The position numbers and the translations under genes were made by a program. From Thinopyrum elongatum (lineage: Eukaryota > Streptophyta > Magnoliopsida > Poales > Poaceae): a stretch of DNA of 64,000 nt. Positions 44,978 through 56,183 of this stretch are shown piece by piece; the stretch's first letter is position 1, and each line of letters starts with the position of its first letter. Location of the stretch: NCBI GenBank assembly GCA_011799875.1, contig CM022303.1:549399368-549463367 (forward strand). Direction: 5' to 3'. The notes beneath the pieces are model-generated. The model worked only from the letters and a program-made list of their open reading frames with translations, was not told the origin of the DNA and did not search any database.

Positions 44978-46509
44978 ACTCCCCCAAGCTTAGACCTCGC
45001 CTGTCCTCAAGCGAAAACCAAAATCGAAAAACATGTCCACATGCTTAGAGAGAGAGGTGTCGATAAAAACAAAATACGGACATAGAAGCATCATGTATAT
45101 TATTATAACAGCAACAAACTTTAACATAGAACTTTATCACATAACTTTTATCATAAACTTCTCATGAATAAGTAACAATTCATCACAACATCGAAGTATA
45201 AAGCATAAACTCTATTGAAAACCAACAAACTATGTTCTCAGTCAACTTTGCAACTACAATTCATCATCTTTTCAGGATGGGCCATGTATCGGAGCCTTTT
45301 TGGCAAGTCCACATACTCAACCATCATATAGTCTTCTATGATTGCTAACACTCACTGCATACACATGAGCAAAATGTTTCAACCGGACACATAGAAAGAT
45401 AGGGGCTTAAAGTTTCGCCTCCCAACATACTCACCTCGAGGGTGATGTCAACAATAATAACTCATGCTACTCATATCCAACTGGATATATGTGCCTAGAT
45501 CTTTCCTCACCACATGATGCTTGCCAAATGAGAAAATAAAAAGGAATAGAGAGAAGAACTTTGACTCTTGCATAAAAGTAAATACATAAAAGTAAAAGAT
45601 AGGCCCTTCGCAGACGGAAGCAGAGGTTGCCATGCGCTTATTTGTTTGTATGCTCAATCTCTTAGTGCAAAAGAACATCACGTTATATTGCCCCTTGTGA
45701 TAGCAACATTTATTATGCAGTCTGTCGCTTTTATTCTTTGCCATCACAAGTTCGTACAACGCTCAATTTTCTCTTACACTAAATGATCCAACACTTTTGG
45801 AAGCAATTTTTATTGCCCTATTTGCACCAACGACAACTTACTTGAAGGATATTACTCAATCCATAGGTAGGTATGGTGGACTCTCAAAATAAGATTTGGG
45901 TTTAAAGGTTTTTGGATGCACAAGTAGTATCTCTACTTAGTGCAGAATTTTTGGATAGCAAAGATGGGGGCAAGCACCACATGTTAAAGGATCTATGACA
46001 ATATAACTTCTATGTGAATATGAACAAACATAAATCATTACGTTGTCTTCCTTGTCCAACGTCAAGAATTTTGGCATATAATATTTTGATGGGGGCTCAC
46101 AATCACAAAAGATGTCCAGGATAGTGTACTTGCACGTGAATCTTCTCTTCCCTTATTAATTCTTTCATGAATTGCATCATTGACCAATGCTATGTTTGTC
46201 AATCTCCAATAAAATTTTCTACATATACTCTTCCTTATGTGATGTCATTACTTACCATAAAATTAGCATATGATCTTTTTCATTTATTTCCTTTCTTTTT
46301 ATTGAACATGAAAGTAAGGAAAACAAAACTCAAACTAAACTTTATTATATATATCTTGCACACGATTACAAAGATAGATCACTAAGCAAACACTCGAAAA
46401 GAAAGGATCGAACTAAACTTTTATTCATCTAAAGCAAAAGATAACTATGGATCGAACTAAGATAAGTAAAGGCAAAAGATAGTGGAGGTGATACGATACC
46501 GGGGCACCT
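44978..46509 (-). other. 3' internal noncoding region of gypsy D
   Basis: Starts with the polypurine tract, then AT-rich sequence that parallels the same region of element E (for example 45860-45950 with 58545-58620, and 45600-45640 with 48418-48445). No gene. Interrupted at 46509 by E. Confidence 0.7.
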
Positions 46510-47920
46510 TGATAACCCACAAGTATAGGGGATCGCAACAGTTTTCGAGGATAGATTATTCAACCCAAATTTATAGATTCGACACAAGGGAGCCAAAGAA
46601 TATTTGTAAGTATTAGCAGCTGAGTTGTCAATTCAACCATACCTGGAGATTAATTATCTGCAGCAAAGTGATCAGTAGCAAAGTAGTATGATAGTTTTGA
46701 TAATAGTAGCAGCAGCAATAGTAACGGTAACAGTGATAGCAGGGATAATGTAGCAAGTGCAACAGTAATGGTAGCAGTAGTAACTTAGCAAGAACAATAT
46801 GTAGGAAAATCGTAGGCATTGGATCGGTAATTTGTTGGATGATATTCATCATGAGACAGTTATAACCTAGGGCGATACGGCACTAGCTCCAGTTCATAAA
46901 TATAATGTAGGCATGTATTCCGTAAATAGTCATACATGCTTATGGAAAGAACTTGCATGACATCTTTTGTCCTACCCTCCCGTGGCAGTGGGGTCCATAT
47001 TGGAAACTAAGGGATATTAAGGCCTCCTTTTAATAGAGAACCGGAACAAAGCATTAACACACGGTGAATACATGAACTCCTCAAACTACGGTCATCACCA
47101 GGAGTGGTCCCGACTATTGTCACTCCAGGGTAGCCGGATCATAACACGTAGTAGGTGACTATAACTTGCAAGATCGGATCTAGAACATAGATATAATGGT
47201 GATAACATAAACGGTTCAGATCTGAAATCATGGCACCCGGGCCCAAAGTGACAAGCATTAAGCATGGCAAAGTCATAGCAACATCAATCAAAGAACATAA
47301 TGGATACTAGGGATCAAGCCCTAACAAAACTAACTCGATTACATGATGAATCTCATCCAACTCCTCACCGACCAGCGAGCCTACAAAGGAATTACTCACT
47401 CCCGGTAGGGAGCATCATGGAATTGGCGATGGAGAAGGGTTGGTGATGACGAAGAACGAAGATCCCCCTCTCCGGAGCCCCAAACGGACTCCAGATCTGG
47501 CCTCCCGATGAAGAACAGGAGACGGCGGTGGCTCCATCTCGTGAAATGCGATAATTCTTTCTCCCCCATTTTTTTGGAAAAATTGGATTTTATAGCATCG
47601 GTTTCAGGGCCTGCAGGGCCACCAGGTGGGGACAACCCACCTGGGCGCGCCTGGGGGGCAGGCGCGCCCTGGTGGGTTGTGCCCACCCAGGTGCCCCCCT
47701 CAGGTGGCTCTTGGCCCCAGAAATTCTCTTATTTTGTATAAAAATTCCTCACAAAGTTTCGTTCCATTCCGAGAACTTTTATTTCTGCACAAAAACAACA
47801 CCATTGTAGTTCTGCTGAAAACATCGTCTGTCTGGGGTTAGTTTCATTCAAATCATGCAAATTAGAGTCCAAAACAAGAGGAAAAGCTTTAGGAAAAGTA
47901 GATACGTTGGAGACGTATCA
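46510..47920 (-). repeat. 3' LTR of Athila-type gypsy E
   Basis: 1411 bp from TGATAACCCACAAGTATAGG to GGAGACGTATCA, followed by ACTCCCCCAAGCTTAAAC, a minus-strand polypurine tract. Related to D's LTR. Includes a TATAAAAT box (minus, 47587-47594). Confidence 0.85.
47632..47680. repeat. GC-rich hairpin in LTR of gypsy E
   Basis: Two 20-nt arms (47632-47651, 47661-47680) complementary at 19 of 20 positions around a 9-nt loop. Confidence 0.85.
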
Positions 47921-48676
47921 ACTCCCCCAAGCTTAAACCTTTGCTTGTCCGCAAGCAATTCAGTTGATAAACTGAAAGTGAAAAAGAAAAACTTTTACGA
48001 ACTCTTTTGCTCTTGTTTGCATAAATAAGCTTAAACAACACCCATGTTTTCAGCCAAAATTATAACTAACCATGTCGACAATAACTCTTAAAAATTATAT
48101 TAACTCATATCAATGACATAATCAGCTAGCGAGCATTAATAAGATATCTCAAATGGCAACACGTTATCAAAAGAACCATGATATAATATGACAATAGTGG
48201 TATCTCGCTAGCCCTTTCTGAGACCACAAAAAATAAATGCAGAGCACCTCCAAAGTTCAAGCAGCGACTAAACATTGTAATTCATGGTAGAAAAGATCCA
48301 GTCATGATGCACCCAACATTAGCTACACACAATGCATAAGCATGACAACAGTGCTCTCAGGTTCTGGCGCTTATTTAAGAAGGTGATGACACAACATGAA
48401 AGTAAATAGATAGTCCCTTTCGCAGAGGGAAGCAGTGATTTGCAGAGGTGCCAGAGCTCAAGTTTTTAAAACAGAGGTAAATGATATTTTGAGACATGCA
48501 CCCTTCTCATTTACTTCACGACCATCAGCTATCAACATCTTCCATGCTAAGCACGCTAGTGGCGGTTCCCAAGCGATAAAAGTAAAGGTTTACTCCCCCT
48601 CCACCATCAATCACACTCCACAGCTTGTCCGAAACAACGGGTGCCGTCCATACCAACAACAGTCCCGGGGGAGTTT
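47921..48676 (-). other. 3' internal region of gypsy E, left part
   Basis: Polypurine tract and noncoding sequence; continues at 58316 on the other side of copia F. No gene. Confidence 0.75.
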
Positions 48677-50803
48677 TGTAGGGGAACGCGACAGAAAATG
48701 AAAATTTTCGGTATAGCGAGCACGCCCAGGACCACTATGGAGACTGCATACAAGGTTTGATCTGATCCGTACCGACTCGAAGCGCAGCGGAAGAGGAGTC
48801 GGTGGAGATCGTTGGTGCAGATCCCCGCAGCTAGGATTTACAACCTTCCAACCGCGAGGATGTACTCCCTCGTCGGACAGCCCTTCGGGAGGCGGTCGGA
48901 CAGTCCCCCGGACGATGTCGCGGACAGCCCTTCGGGAGGACCCTCGAAACTCGAACGGAGACTCGGACAGCCCTTCGGGAGGACACTCGAATAGCCCCTC
49001 GGGCAAAAGACCGAAACTACGACCTCTCTATGGGGTTGCACACATACGGTGTCAGCTATCCGGCAGGGCTTCGCCGTCCAGAACTAGTTCCTGCCGGAAC
49101 CCAGACAGCCTTTCGGCTCTACGAAACTCTTTTCGTGGGAGGGAGAGAAGAAGCCAGATAATGCATGGCATGTGTATGAGAGCAAGGGATGAAGAGATGG
49201 CAGCCCCCATCTCCTCTATTTATAGGAAACCCAAGGGGTAGGGTGGTTTTACAAGAAAACCCAAAATGCACATGGATGAAGTCCTTCCACAAGGACCCAA
49301 GTGAGAAATCAAGGGACAAGTGGGGGCTCCAAGGAGGAGCCCCCATGTGGCCGGCCATCTCCTTGTAGGGGCCCCCCAAGGGGGCCTCATCCATCCATGT
49401 CACCCCCAAAAATATCTTGGGACAAATCCCAAAAATAATGGCTTTCCAAAAAAATAACCATAAAGCTGATTTTCACTATTCACGACGACATTTTTCAGCG
49501 TCCGTTCGAACTGAAAATATTTATGTGGGCTTAGAACATTTCTAGTACCCACTAAAATAATTTTCAACGCGTTCTGGAACAATTCCAGTTTAGTGATTTT
49601 CATCTGCGAAAAGCATCTGAAGTGGTTCCGGCAGCTCCGAAACATTTCTGGATTTTCTTCCAGAAAATTCCCAGAAGTTTCCAGAATGATTCTGGCACCC
49701 CCCAAGAATTATCAGGCATGTGCCAAAACCATTTTGACTTAATGGTATCCCCTGAAACAACTTTTCAGTTTCACCGAAACTCATCCGGTGTTCTCTCTGC
49801 GGAACTTTTCCGCTGTCCGAAACTTTTTCGGTGTCCGAAACTTTTTCTGTGATTTTCTCTCAGACTCCCTGTCTAGTATTCAGCAGATAGATGACCCTTA
49901 AGCGTGTGACCCTATAGGTTCGGTGAAGCATAGACATGACCTGGAACCCCTTCCGATCAATGATCAACATCGGAGCCGTGGACACCCATATTGACCCCTA
50001 TACCCACACGAATGAATATTCGAGTGAACCTCCAGTTGCCGTGAGCTATTCCTGTTGCTTCGCGATATGTCACAAAACACCCGAGGTGAGATTTATTGCA
50101 CCCCCGTGGATCAACAATTTTTCCACTATGCAAGTTACCTCGTTACCGGTTTTGTTCTCTTTTCTCGTTTCCGTGTTTCGGTATCCCAGTGATCAAATCA
50201 CAAGTTGTCTAGCCAGACGATGATGGATACCGTTTCACCGAGAGGGCCCGAGTATATCTCTCCATCGTCGGAGGAGCAAATCCCAATCTTGAGCTATCTC
50301 GTTACTTGCCATACTTTTCCGTGAACCCATAAGCCGCCGTAATAGCCACCCAGTTACGGATGACGTTTAACAAACCCCAAAGTTCACGAAGCAAGTATGA
50401 AGGAACTCGATACTCTCATGGTCTAAGGAATTATGCAAACATTAACTTCTCTGTGTTATAAACCATTAACTTGTGACGAATGCATCTCATAGCATAACAT
50501 CAATTTGGGTCGATTCAACACAAGTGTTCTACCAACAATTTGTGCCCTCAAAATTGCCGGCATAGACATGCCCATGATCAGGAAAACAGGATAATCATGC
50601 AATACTCGAGCCAGTCATAGAGGCTTGACCAGGAATACATTTTTCCGTTTATTATCCCACACGTGCACATGAGTTTCCCGCCAAGCCTCGTTTTGTTGTA
50701 GACTCGAGAATCATTGCAGTTATAGCATGGAACATAAACTTTCATTACAAACCAGGAGATACAAAATAACTGATATTACTGCCTCTAGGGCATATCTCCT
50801 ACA
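48677..50803 (-). repeat. 3' LTR of copia F
   Basis: 2127 bp. Contains a short tandem repeat based on GGACAGCCCTTCGGGAGG (about 48877-49010), a TATA box CTATAAATAG (minus, 49216-49225) and repeats of GTCCGAAACTTTTTC (about 49815-49850). Roughly 32 substitutions and 2 indels relative to the right LTR by hand count. Confidence 0.95.
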
Positions 50804-50818
50804 GACTCCCACTTGCAC
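50804..50818 (-). other. Polypurine tract of copia F
   Basis: Minus-strand GTGCAAGTGGGAGTC directly before the 3' LTR start TGTAGGAG. Confidence 0.85.
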
Positions 50819-50834
50819 TAGAGTCATAATCCAG

Positions 50835-53800
50835 TTACATGGCTTGCCTAACACCAATGGCTATCCGGTGTTGCTCATGCTTTGCTCGTGGTAGAGGCTT
50901 TGTCATCGGGTCTGACACATTCAGATCCGTGTGAACTTTGCGTACTTTCACTAAACCCTCTTCGACATGATGTCGAATGAGTTTATATTTGCGTTGAATA
51001 TGTCTTGTCTTATGGTGCGAACTTGGCTCCCTTGCCTGAGCCACGGCGCCACTATTATCACAATAGATCTCCACCGGGTCCAGAGCACTTGGAACCACAC
51101 CAAGGTCTTCAAGAAATTGCTTGATCCATACCGCCTCCTTGGAGGCTTCTGAAGCTGCAACATACTCCGCCTCCGTCGTAGAATCCGCCACAGTCTTTTG
51201 TTTGGAACTTTTCCAATCAACTGCGCCACCGTTCAACATGAAAACATAGCCTGATTGAGATTTGAAGTCATCTGGGTCAGTCATGAAGCCTGCATCAGTG
51301 TAACCACTTACAATGAGCTCTTCATCACCTCCGTACACACGGAGTAAATCCTTGGTCCCTCTGAGGTACTTAAGAATACCCTTGACTGCGGCCCAGTGTT
51401 CCAATCCAGGATCACTTTGGTACCGGCTGCTAACACTTAGCGCATAGGAAACATCCGGTCTTGTACATAGCATGGCATACATAATAGAACCAACTGCCGA
51501 GGCATATGGAACATCATTCATTTGTACTCGCTCATCGAGAGTTCGAGGACTCTGATTCTTGCAAAGCACTGTGCCAGGTGACATGGGGAGTAGGCCTTTC
51601 TTGGAGTTCTCCATGTTGAACCTTTTCAACACCTTGTCAATGTACGTGCTTTGGCTAAGCGCTATCAGGCGTTTTGATCTATCTCTATAGATTCTGATGC
51701 CCAATACATATGCCGCTTCGCCTAAGTCTTTCATTGAAAACCTTTTCTTCAATGATTCTTTTATTTCGCTAAGAAAATTCACGTCATTTCCAATCAACAA
51801 TATGTCATCCACATACAAGATTAGAAATGCTTTTGCACTCCCACTAAACTTCTTGTAAACACAAGATTCTTCGTCATTCCTGATGAAGCCAAACTCTTTC
51901 ACCACTTCATCAAAACGAATGTTCCAGCTCCTTGACGCTTGCTTCAGACCATAAATGGCTTTCTGAAGTTTGCATACCTTTCCAGCATCCTCATGAATGA
52001 CAAAACCTTCTGGCTGTATCATGTATACATCCTCTTTGAGGTTTCCATTTAGGAAAGCCGTTTTGACATCCATCTGCCATATTTCATAATCGAAATAAGC
52101 AGCAATTGCTAGTAATATCCGAACAGACCTAAGCATAGCTACAGGCGAGAAAGTCTCGTCGTAGTCCACTCCTGGAACTTGCGTGAACCCTTTCACGACA
52201 AGTCTAGCTTTGTGGATAGTAATGTTACCATCCGCGTCCGTCTTCCTTTTGAGAATCCATTTACATCCAATTGGCTTTACGCCTTCTGGAAGTTCTTCCA
52301 AGTTCCAAACTTGGTTTTCGTACATGGATTCCATTTCAGACCTCATGGCTTTGTGCCATTCTTTTGAGCTGGGCCCCGCCATTGCTTCCTTGTAGTGCGC
52401 AGGTTCATCGTCTTCAAGAATGAAGATTTCGTTGTGAAACCATTCAGGTGGCTGGATAGCCCTACCTGATCTGCGCGGTTCAGTTACAACATTGTCTGAA
52501 GTCTCCGCATCATATGCGACAACTTCCGGCTCAGTTGTAGGGATAATTAGCGGAATTTCTTCCGGTTCCTTAGCCATATCAACGGTCACCGAAGATTCAC
52601 TAATCTCATTAAGTTGCACTGTCCTCCCACTTAATTCTTTGGCGAGAAACTCTTTCTCGAGAAAGTGTCCAACTTTTGCGACAAACGTTTTGCCCTCGGA
52701 CTGGTGGTAGAAGGAATACCCAATGGTGTTTTTGGGATAACCTACAAAGTAACATTTGTCTGCTCTGGGGTCGAGTTTGCTTGGTTGTAAACGTTTTACA
52801 TAAGCTTCACAACCCCAAACCTTGAGATGTGACACATTGGGTTTCTTCCCATACCATAATCCAAATGGCGTCGTCTCAACAGACTTAGACGATGCTCTGT
52901 TTAGTGTATAAGCGGCAGTAAGTAGTGCGTGACCCCAAAAAGATATCGGTAGATCTGTAAGAGACATCATCGACCTTACCATGTCCAACAAGGTTCGGTT
53001 ACGTCGTTCCGATACTCCATTTCTCTGTGGAGTTCCGGGAGGCGTAAGCTGTGAAACGATTCCACGGTCACTCAGATGTTGGCCAAACTCATGACTAAGA
53101 TACTCGCCTCCGCGATCAGACCGCAGAAACTTAATCTTTTTGTCACGATGATTTTCTACCTCATTCTGAAATTCTTTGAACTTTTCAAAGGTTTCCGACT
53201 TATGCTTCATCAAGTAGATATAGCCATACCGACTTAAATCATCAGTAAAAGTCACGAAGTAAAAATACCCACCCCGTGCGGCCGTGTTCATTGGACCACA
53301 TACATCACTATGTATTATTTCCAACAATTCACCCGCCCGTTCAGGATGACCCGTGAACGGCGTCTTGGTCATTTTCCCCATCAAGCAAGCTTCACATGTG
53401 TCAAATGATTGAAAATCAAGGGATGGTAAAACTCCATCTTTATGGAGTCTTTGCATGCGTTTCTTTCCGATGTGGCCAAGCCGACAGTGCCACAAGAAAG
53501 TGGTGGTGGTATCAGCCTTCTTAAGGCGTTTAGCATTCATGTTAAAGACATCATTTCCACATTCAAGATTTAGTATGAAAAGGCCCCCAACAATGGGTGC
53601 AAATCCATAAAACATATCCTTACAATAAAGTGAACAACCATTGTTCTCAGACTTGTACGAATACCCATCGTGTACTAAACATGATCCGGAGATAATGTTT
53701 CTACACAACAGTGGAACAAAATAACAGTTACTTAGTTCTAAGATAAATCCTGAAGGGAGACGTAGAGGCATAATGCCGACGGCTTGAGCGGCGATCCCAG

Positions 53801-54800
53801 CGCCGTTCCCGACACGCATCACGACTTCATTCTTTGCCAGCTTGCGCACCTTCTGAAGCCCCTGTATCGAGTTGCAAATGTGAGCAACCGATCCGGTATC
53901 AAATACCCAAGACTTAGAATTTTCGCTAGCAAGCAAAACGTCAATGACATTAACTTGTATAACAATTATACCTTTTCCGGTTTTCCCGGACTTCTTATCT
54001 TCTAGATACTTCTTGCAGTTTCTCTTCCAGTGTCCTGTGCCCTTGCAGTAGAAGCACTCAGTTTCATTCTTGGCTCCACCCTTAGAGTTGCTTTGGGAGC
54101 CGGTCTTACCGGTGCCCTTGCCCTTCTTTGGCTTGCCTTTCTTCTTTTTGAAACTGGCGGTTTTATTCACAAGCAACACTTGCTTGCGATTTTTCCGCAG
54201 TCCTCCTTCTGCAGTTTTCAGCATGGCGAGCACCTCTTCCGGTTCCTTCTCCATCCCACTCATGTTGTAGTTTAATACAAAACCGTCGTAAGACGGGGGG
54301 AGTGAAGAAGGCAACATGTCCATCGTATGGCCAGGTGGAAGTGGAAATTCCAGGGTTTTAAGCCTTTCGGCATAGCCAATCATTTTGACCACGTGTTCGC
54401 CAACTGAACTACCCTCAGCCATCTTGCAATCCATCAAAGCCTTCATGATATCAAATCGTTCAGACTTTGCGGTTTCCTTGTACAGAGCATCCAATTCCCG
54501 GATCATATCACGGGTTTTATGGAATTCAAAACATTTTTGAAGGTCTGTACTCATGCAAGCTAGCATGAGGCACTGCACTAAGTTGTGATCATCATCCTTA
54601 GTGGCCCAGACATTTTGTTCATCTTCTGGGGCCTCTGCCGCCGGTTTAGCTGGAAGAGCATTTTCAAGCACATACAGTTTCTTAGCGCTCCTGAGGACAA
54701 TCCTCAGGTTGCGGACCCAGTCCGAATAGTTGTTCCCAGTCATAGTTAACTTCTCTTTCTCTAACATTGGGCCTAAGTTGAACGCGGTGTTGCGAGCCAT
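50835..54800 (-). CDS. Ty1/copia gag-pol polyprotein of element F, intact
   Basis: One frame of 1321 codons. The start chosen is the ATG at 54798-54800 (MARNTAFNLGP); the frame is open further upstream but without an ATG. Order along the protein, as in copia: gag (about 1-215); CCHC zinc knuckle C249-C252-H257-C262; aspartic protease around D301-T-G; integrase zinc finger H438, H443, C469, C472; and integrase core D499, D562, E598 with D35E spacing. The C-terminal integrase part follows, then reverse transcriptase (about 815-1060) with YVDD at 996-999, then RNase H (about 1120-1260; GYTDAGF, STTEAEY, DNSGAV). The polyprotein would package RNA in cytoplasmic virus-like particles, copy it and integrate the DNA. 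No catalytic residue looks lost. The LTR TATA box at 56723 would drive it. Confidence 0.95.
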   Translation of the reverse strand: MARNTAFNLGPMLEKEKLTMTGNNYSDWVRNLRIVLRSAKKLYVLENALPAKPAAEAPEDEQNVWATKDDDHNLVQCLMLACMSTDLQKCFEFHKTRDMIRELDALYKETAKSERFDIMKALMDCKMAEGSSVGEHVVKMIGYAERLKTLEFPLPPGHTMDMLPSSLPPSYDGFVLNYNMSGMEKEPEEVLAMLKTAEGGLRKNRKQVLLVNKTASFKKKKGKPKKGKGTGKTGSQSNSKGGAKNETECFYCKGTGHWKRNCKKYLEDKKSGKTGKGIIVIQVNVIDVLLASENSKSWVFDTGSVAHICNSIQGLQKVRKLAKNEVVMRVGNGAGIAAQAVGIMPLRLPSGFILELSNCYFVPLLCRNIISGSCLVHDGYSYKSENNGCSLYCKDMFYGFAPIVGGLFILNLECGNDVFNMNAKRLKKADTTTTFLWHCRLGHIGKKRMQRLHKDGVLPSLDFQSFDTCEACLMGKMTKTPFTGHPERAGELLEIIHSDVCGPMNTAARGGYFYFVTFTDDLSRYGYIYLMKHKSETFEKFKEFQNEVENHRDKKIKFLRSDRGGEYLSHEFGQHLSDRGIVSQLTPPGTPQRNGVSERRNRTLLDMVRSMMSLTDLPISFWGHALLTAAYTLNRASSKSVETTPFGLWYGKKPNVSHLKVWGCEAYVKRLQPSKLDPRADKCYFVGYPKNTIGYSFYHQSEGKTFVAKVGHFLEKEFLAKELSGRTVQLNEISESSVTVDMAKEPEEIPLIIPTTEPEVVAYDAETSDNVVTEPRRSGRAIQPPEWFHNEIFILEDDEPAHYKEAMAGPSSKEWHKAMRSEMESMYENQVWNLEELPEGVKPIGCKWILKRKTDADGNITIHKARLVVKGFTQVPGVDYDETFSPVAMLRSVRILLAIAAYFDYEIWQMDVKTAFLNGNLKEDVYMIQPEGFVIHEDAGKVCKLQKAIYGLKQASRSWNIRFDEVVKEFGFIRNDEESCVYKKFSGSAKAFLILYVDDILLIGNDVNFLSEIKESLKKRFSMKDLGEAAYVLGIRIYRDRSKRLIALSQSTYIDKVLKRFNMENSKKGLLPMSPGTVLCKNQSPRTLDERVQMNDVPYASAVGSIMYAMLCTRPDVSYALSVSSRYQSDPGLEHWAAVKGILKYLRGTKDLLRVYGGDEELIVSGYTDAGFMTDPDDFKSQSGYVFMLNGGAVDWKSSKQKTVADSTTEAEYVAASEASKEAVWIKQFLEDLGVVPSALDPVEIYCDNSGAVAQAREPSSHHKTRHIQRKYKLIRHHVEEGLVKVRKVHTDLNVSDPMTKPLPRAKHEQHRIAIGVRQAM

Positions 54801-54830
54801 TTGATCTACAACGGAAAACACAAGTTTCAC

Positions 54831-56170
54831 TTAGACTTTGTTTATAATGAAATTTGCACTAGTGAATAAACAGTTTTATTCTAAAGTGCGCTCCCACTCA
54901 AATCAATATCTCTCAAAATTGATTATGAGTGATACAAGACCCGCATATCCATTCAACGCCATTGAACGAGATGAACACTGATGGCGCGAACTTCAATCGG
55001 TAGGCAAACTTGCCGATCACATCTCTATATGACTCTTGTTCATCTTTCGATGGGCGTGTTCCGAGCTCAGGGAGATCCTTCCAGAACATCAAGACAACCA
55101 AGTGATCTTGCTGTGAGGTCTCAACTCACCCGCCTCACACATCCCTAATCGTTCGTACCCAGGGAGATCCTGTGATACCGCGAAAAGTTAGGTGCCGTGA
55201 CGGTGCTACACTTGGGAGAACACTAACTACTTGATATTTTAAGTGAGAGATCACCCTAATAAAAAGCGACTACCACGCAATCAAGAAGGGTGCATCAAGA
55301 GGGATAAACATCTCAGGCAATTCATAATAGCATGATATGGTATAGCCTCTTCTGACGGAGAAGTCTTTCATTTCTTCGTCTTCGGCATTCGCGTCGGTGT
55401 TCACCTTCGCGAAGATTGCCACCACCTTGTCGATGCACCAGATAATATTGCTATCTCCATAGCAAGATAAAATAAATGCATTACTTAAGGTTGACACGCA
55501 GGTCATTAAAGTGCAATCATATGGCTCCAGCCATCATGCCAAATCATGACACGCAGGTCATGTTAATTACATCATATAGTCATCTCATACATAATCAAAT
55601 TGAATATGAGCATTGCTATACCACATCACATGCAAAACATCCTGCAAAACCAAGTTAGACGCCTCTAATCGGTTTATGCAAAATTTTATTTTACGTGGCT
55701 TCTAAGGTTTTTACTCAAACCGCAGCTACCAATGTTTTATCATCAAGTATGATTATTCAAGTTGCTAGATTAACATCTTGGGGTGTATGAAACATGAGAT
55801 AATTAAATCTCGAGCCCCATACTAAACTTCGTCATACGCATGACCCCCATGCAGATCATATCTGCAATGCCCTTTCATCTGCGAATTTCATATTTCTTTT
55901 AACTATGGCAGAACCCAAAGAACTGATAGCACTTCCATGATCAATCAGGATCACGGATTGCCAGAACTTTGTCAAATTCCACCATGCTGTCTCGAGATTG
56001 AGCAAACGCAAATTCTAGGGAAGCAACAAGAACGTCGGGTAACAGATTTCATCTGTCACCCGCATAAATAATTTTCAGCAATAGATCTCATCTACTCCAA
56101 AATTATATTATGCAATACCCATACATCTCCATGTATTCTAGATCGTAACCTGCATCTACGCATAGCACGG
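54831..56170 (-). other. 5' leader of copia F
   Basis: About 1.3 kb between primer site and gag without a supported gene; short ORFs only. Long leaders of this kind carry packaging signals in LTR retrotransposons; none can be pinpointed here. Confidence 0.7.
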
Positions 56171-56183
56171 CTCTTGATGCCAC
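56171..56183 (-). other. Primer binding site of copia F
   Basis: Minus-strand GTGGCATCAAGAG next to the 5' LTR is a variant of the initiator-Met site TGGTATCAGAG, with one substitution and one extra A. Confidence 0.65.

Noticed and set aside
48611..49241. Overlapping ORFs in copia F LTR, repeated at 56103-56748
   Set aside because: Present in both LTRs and driven by the TTCGGGAGG tandem repeat; not genes.
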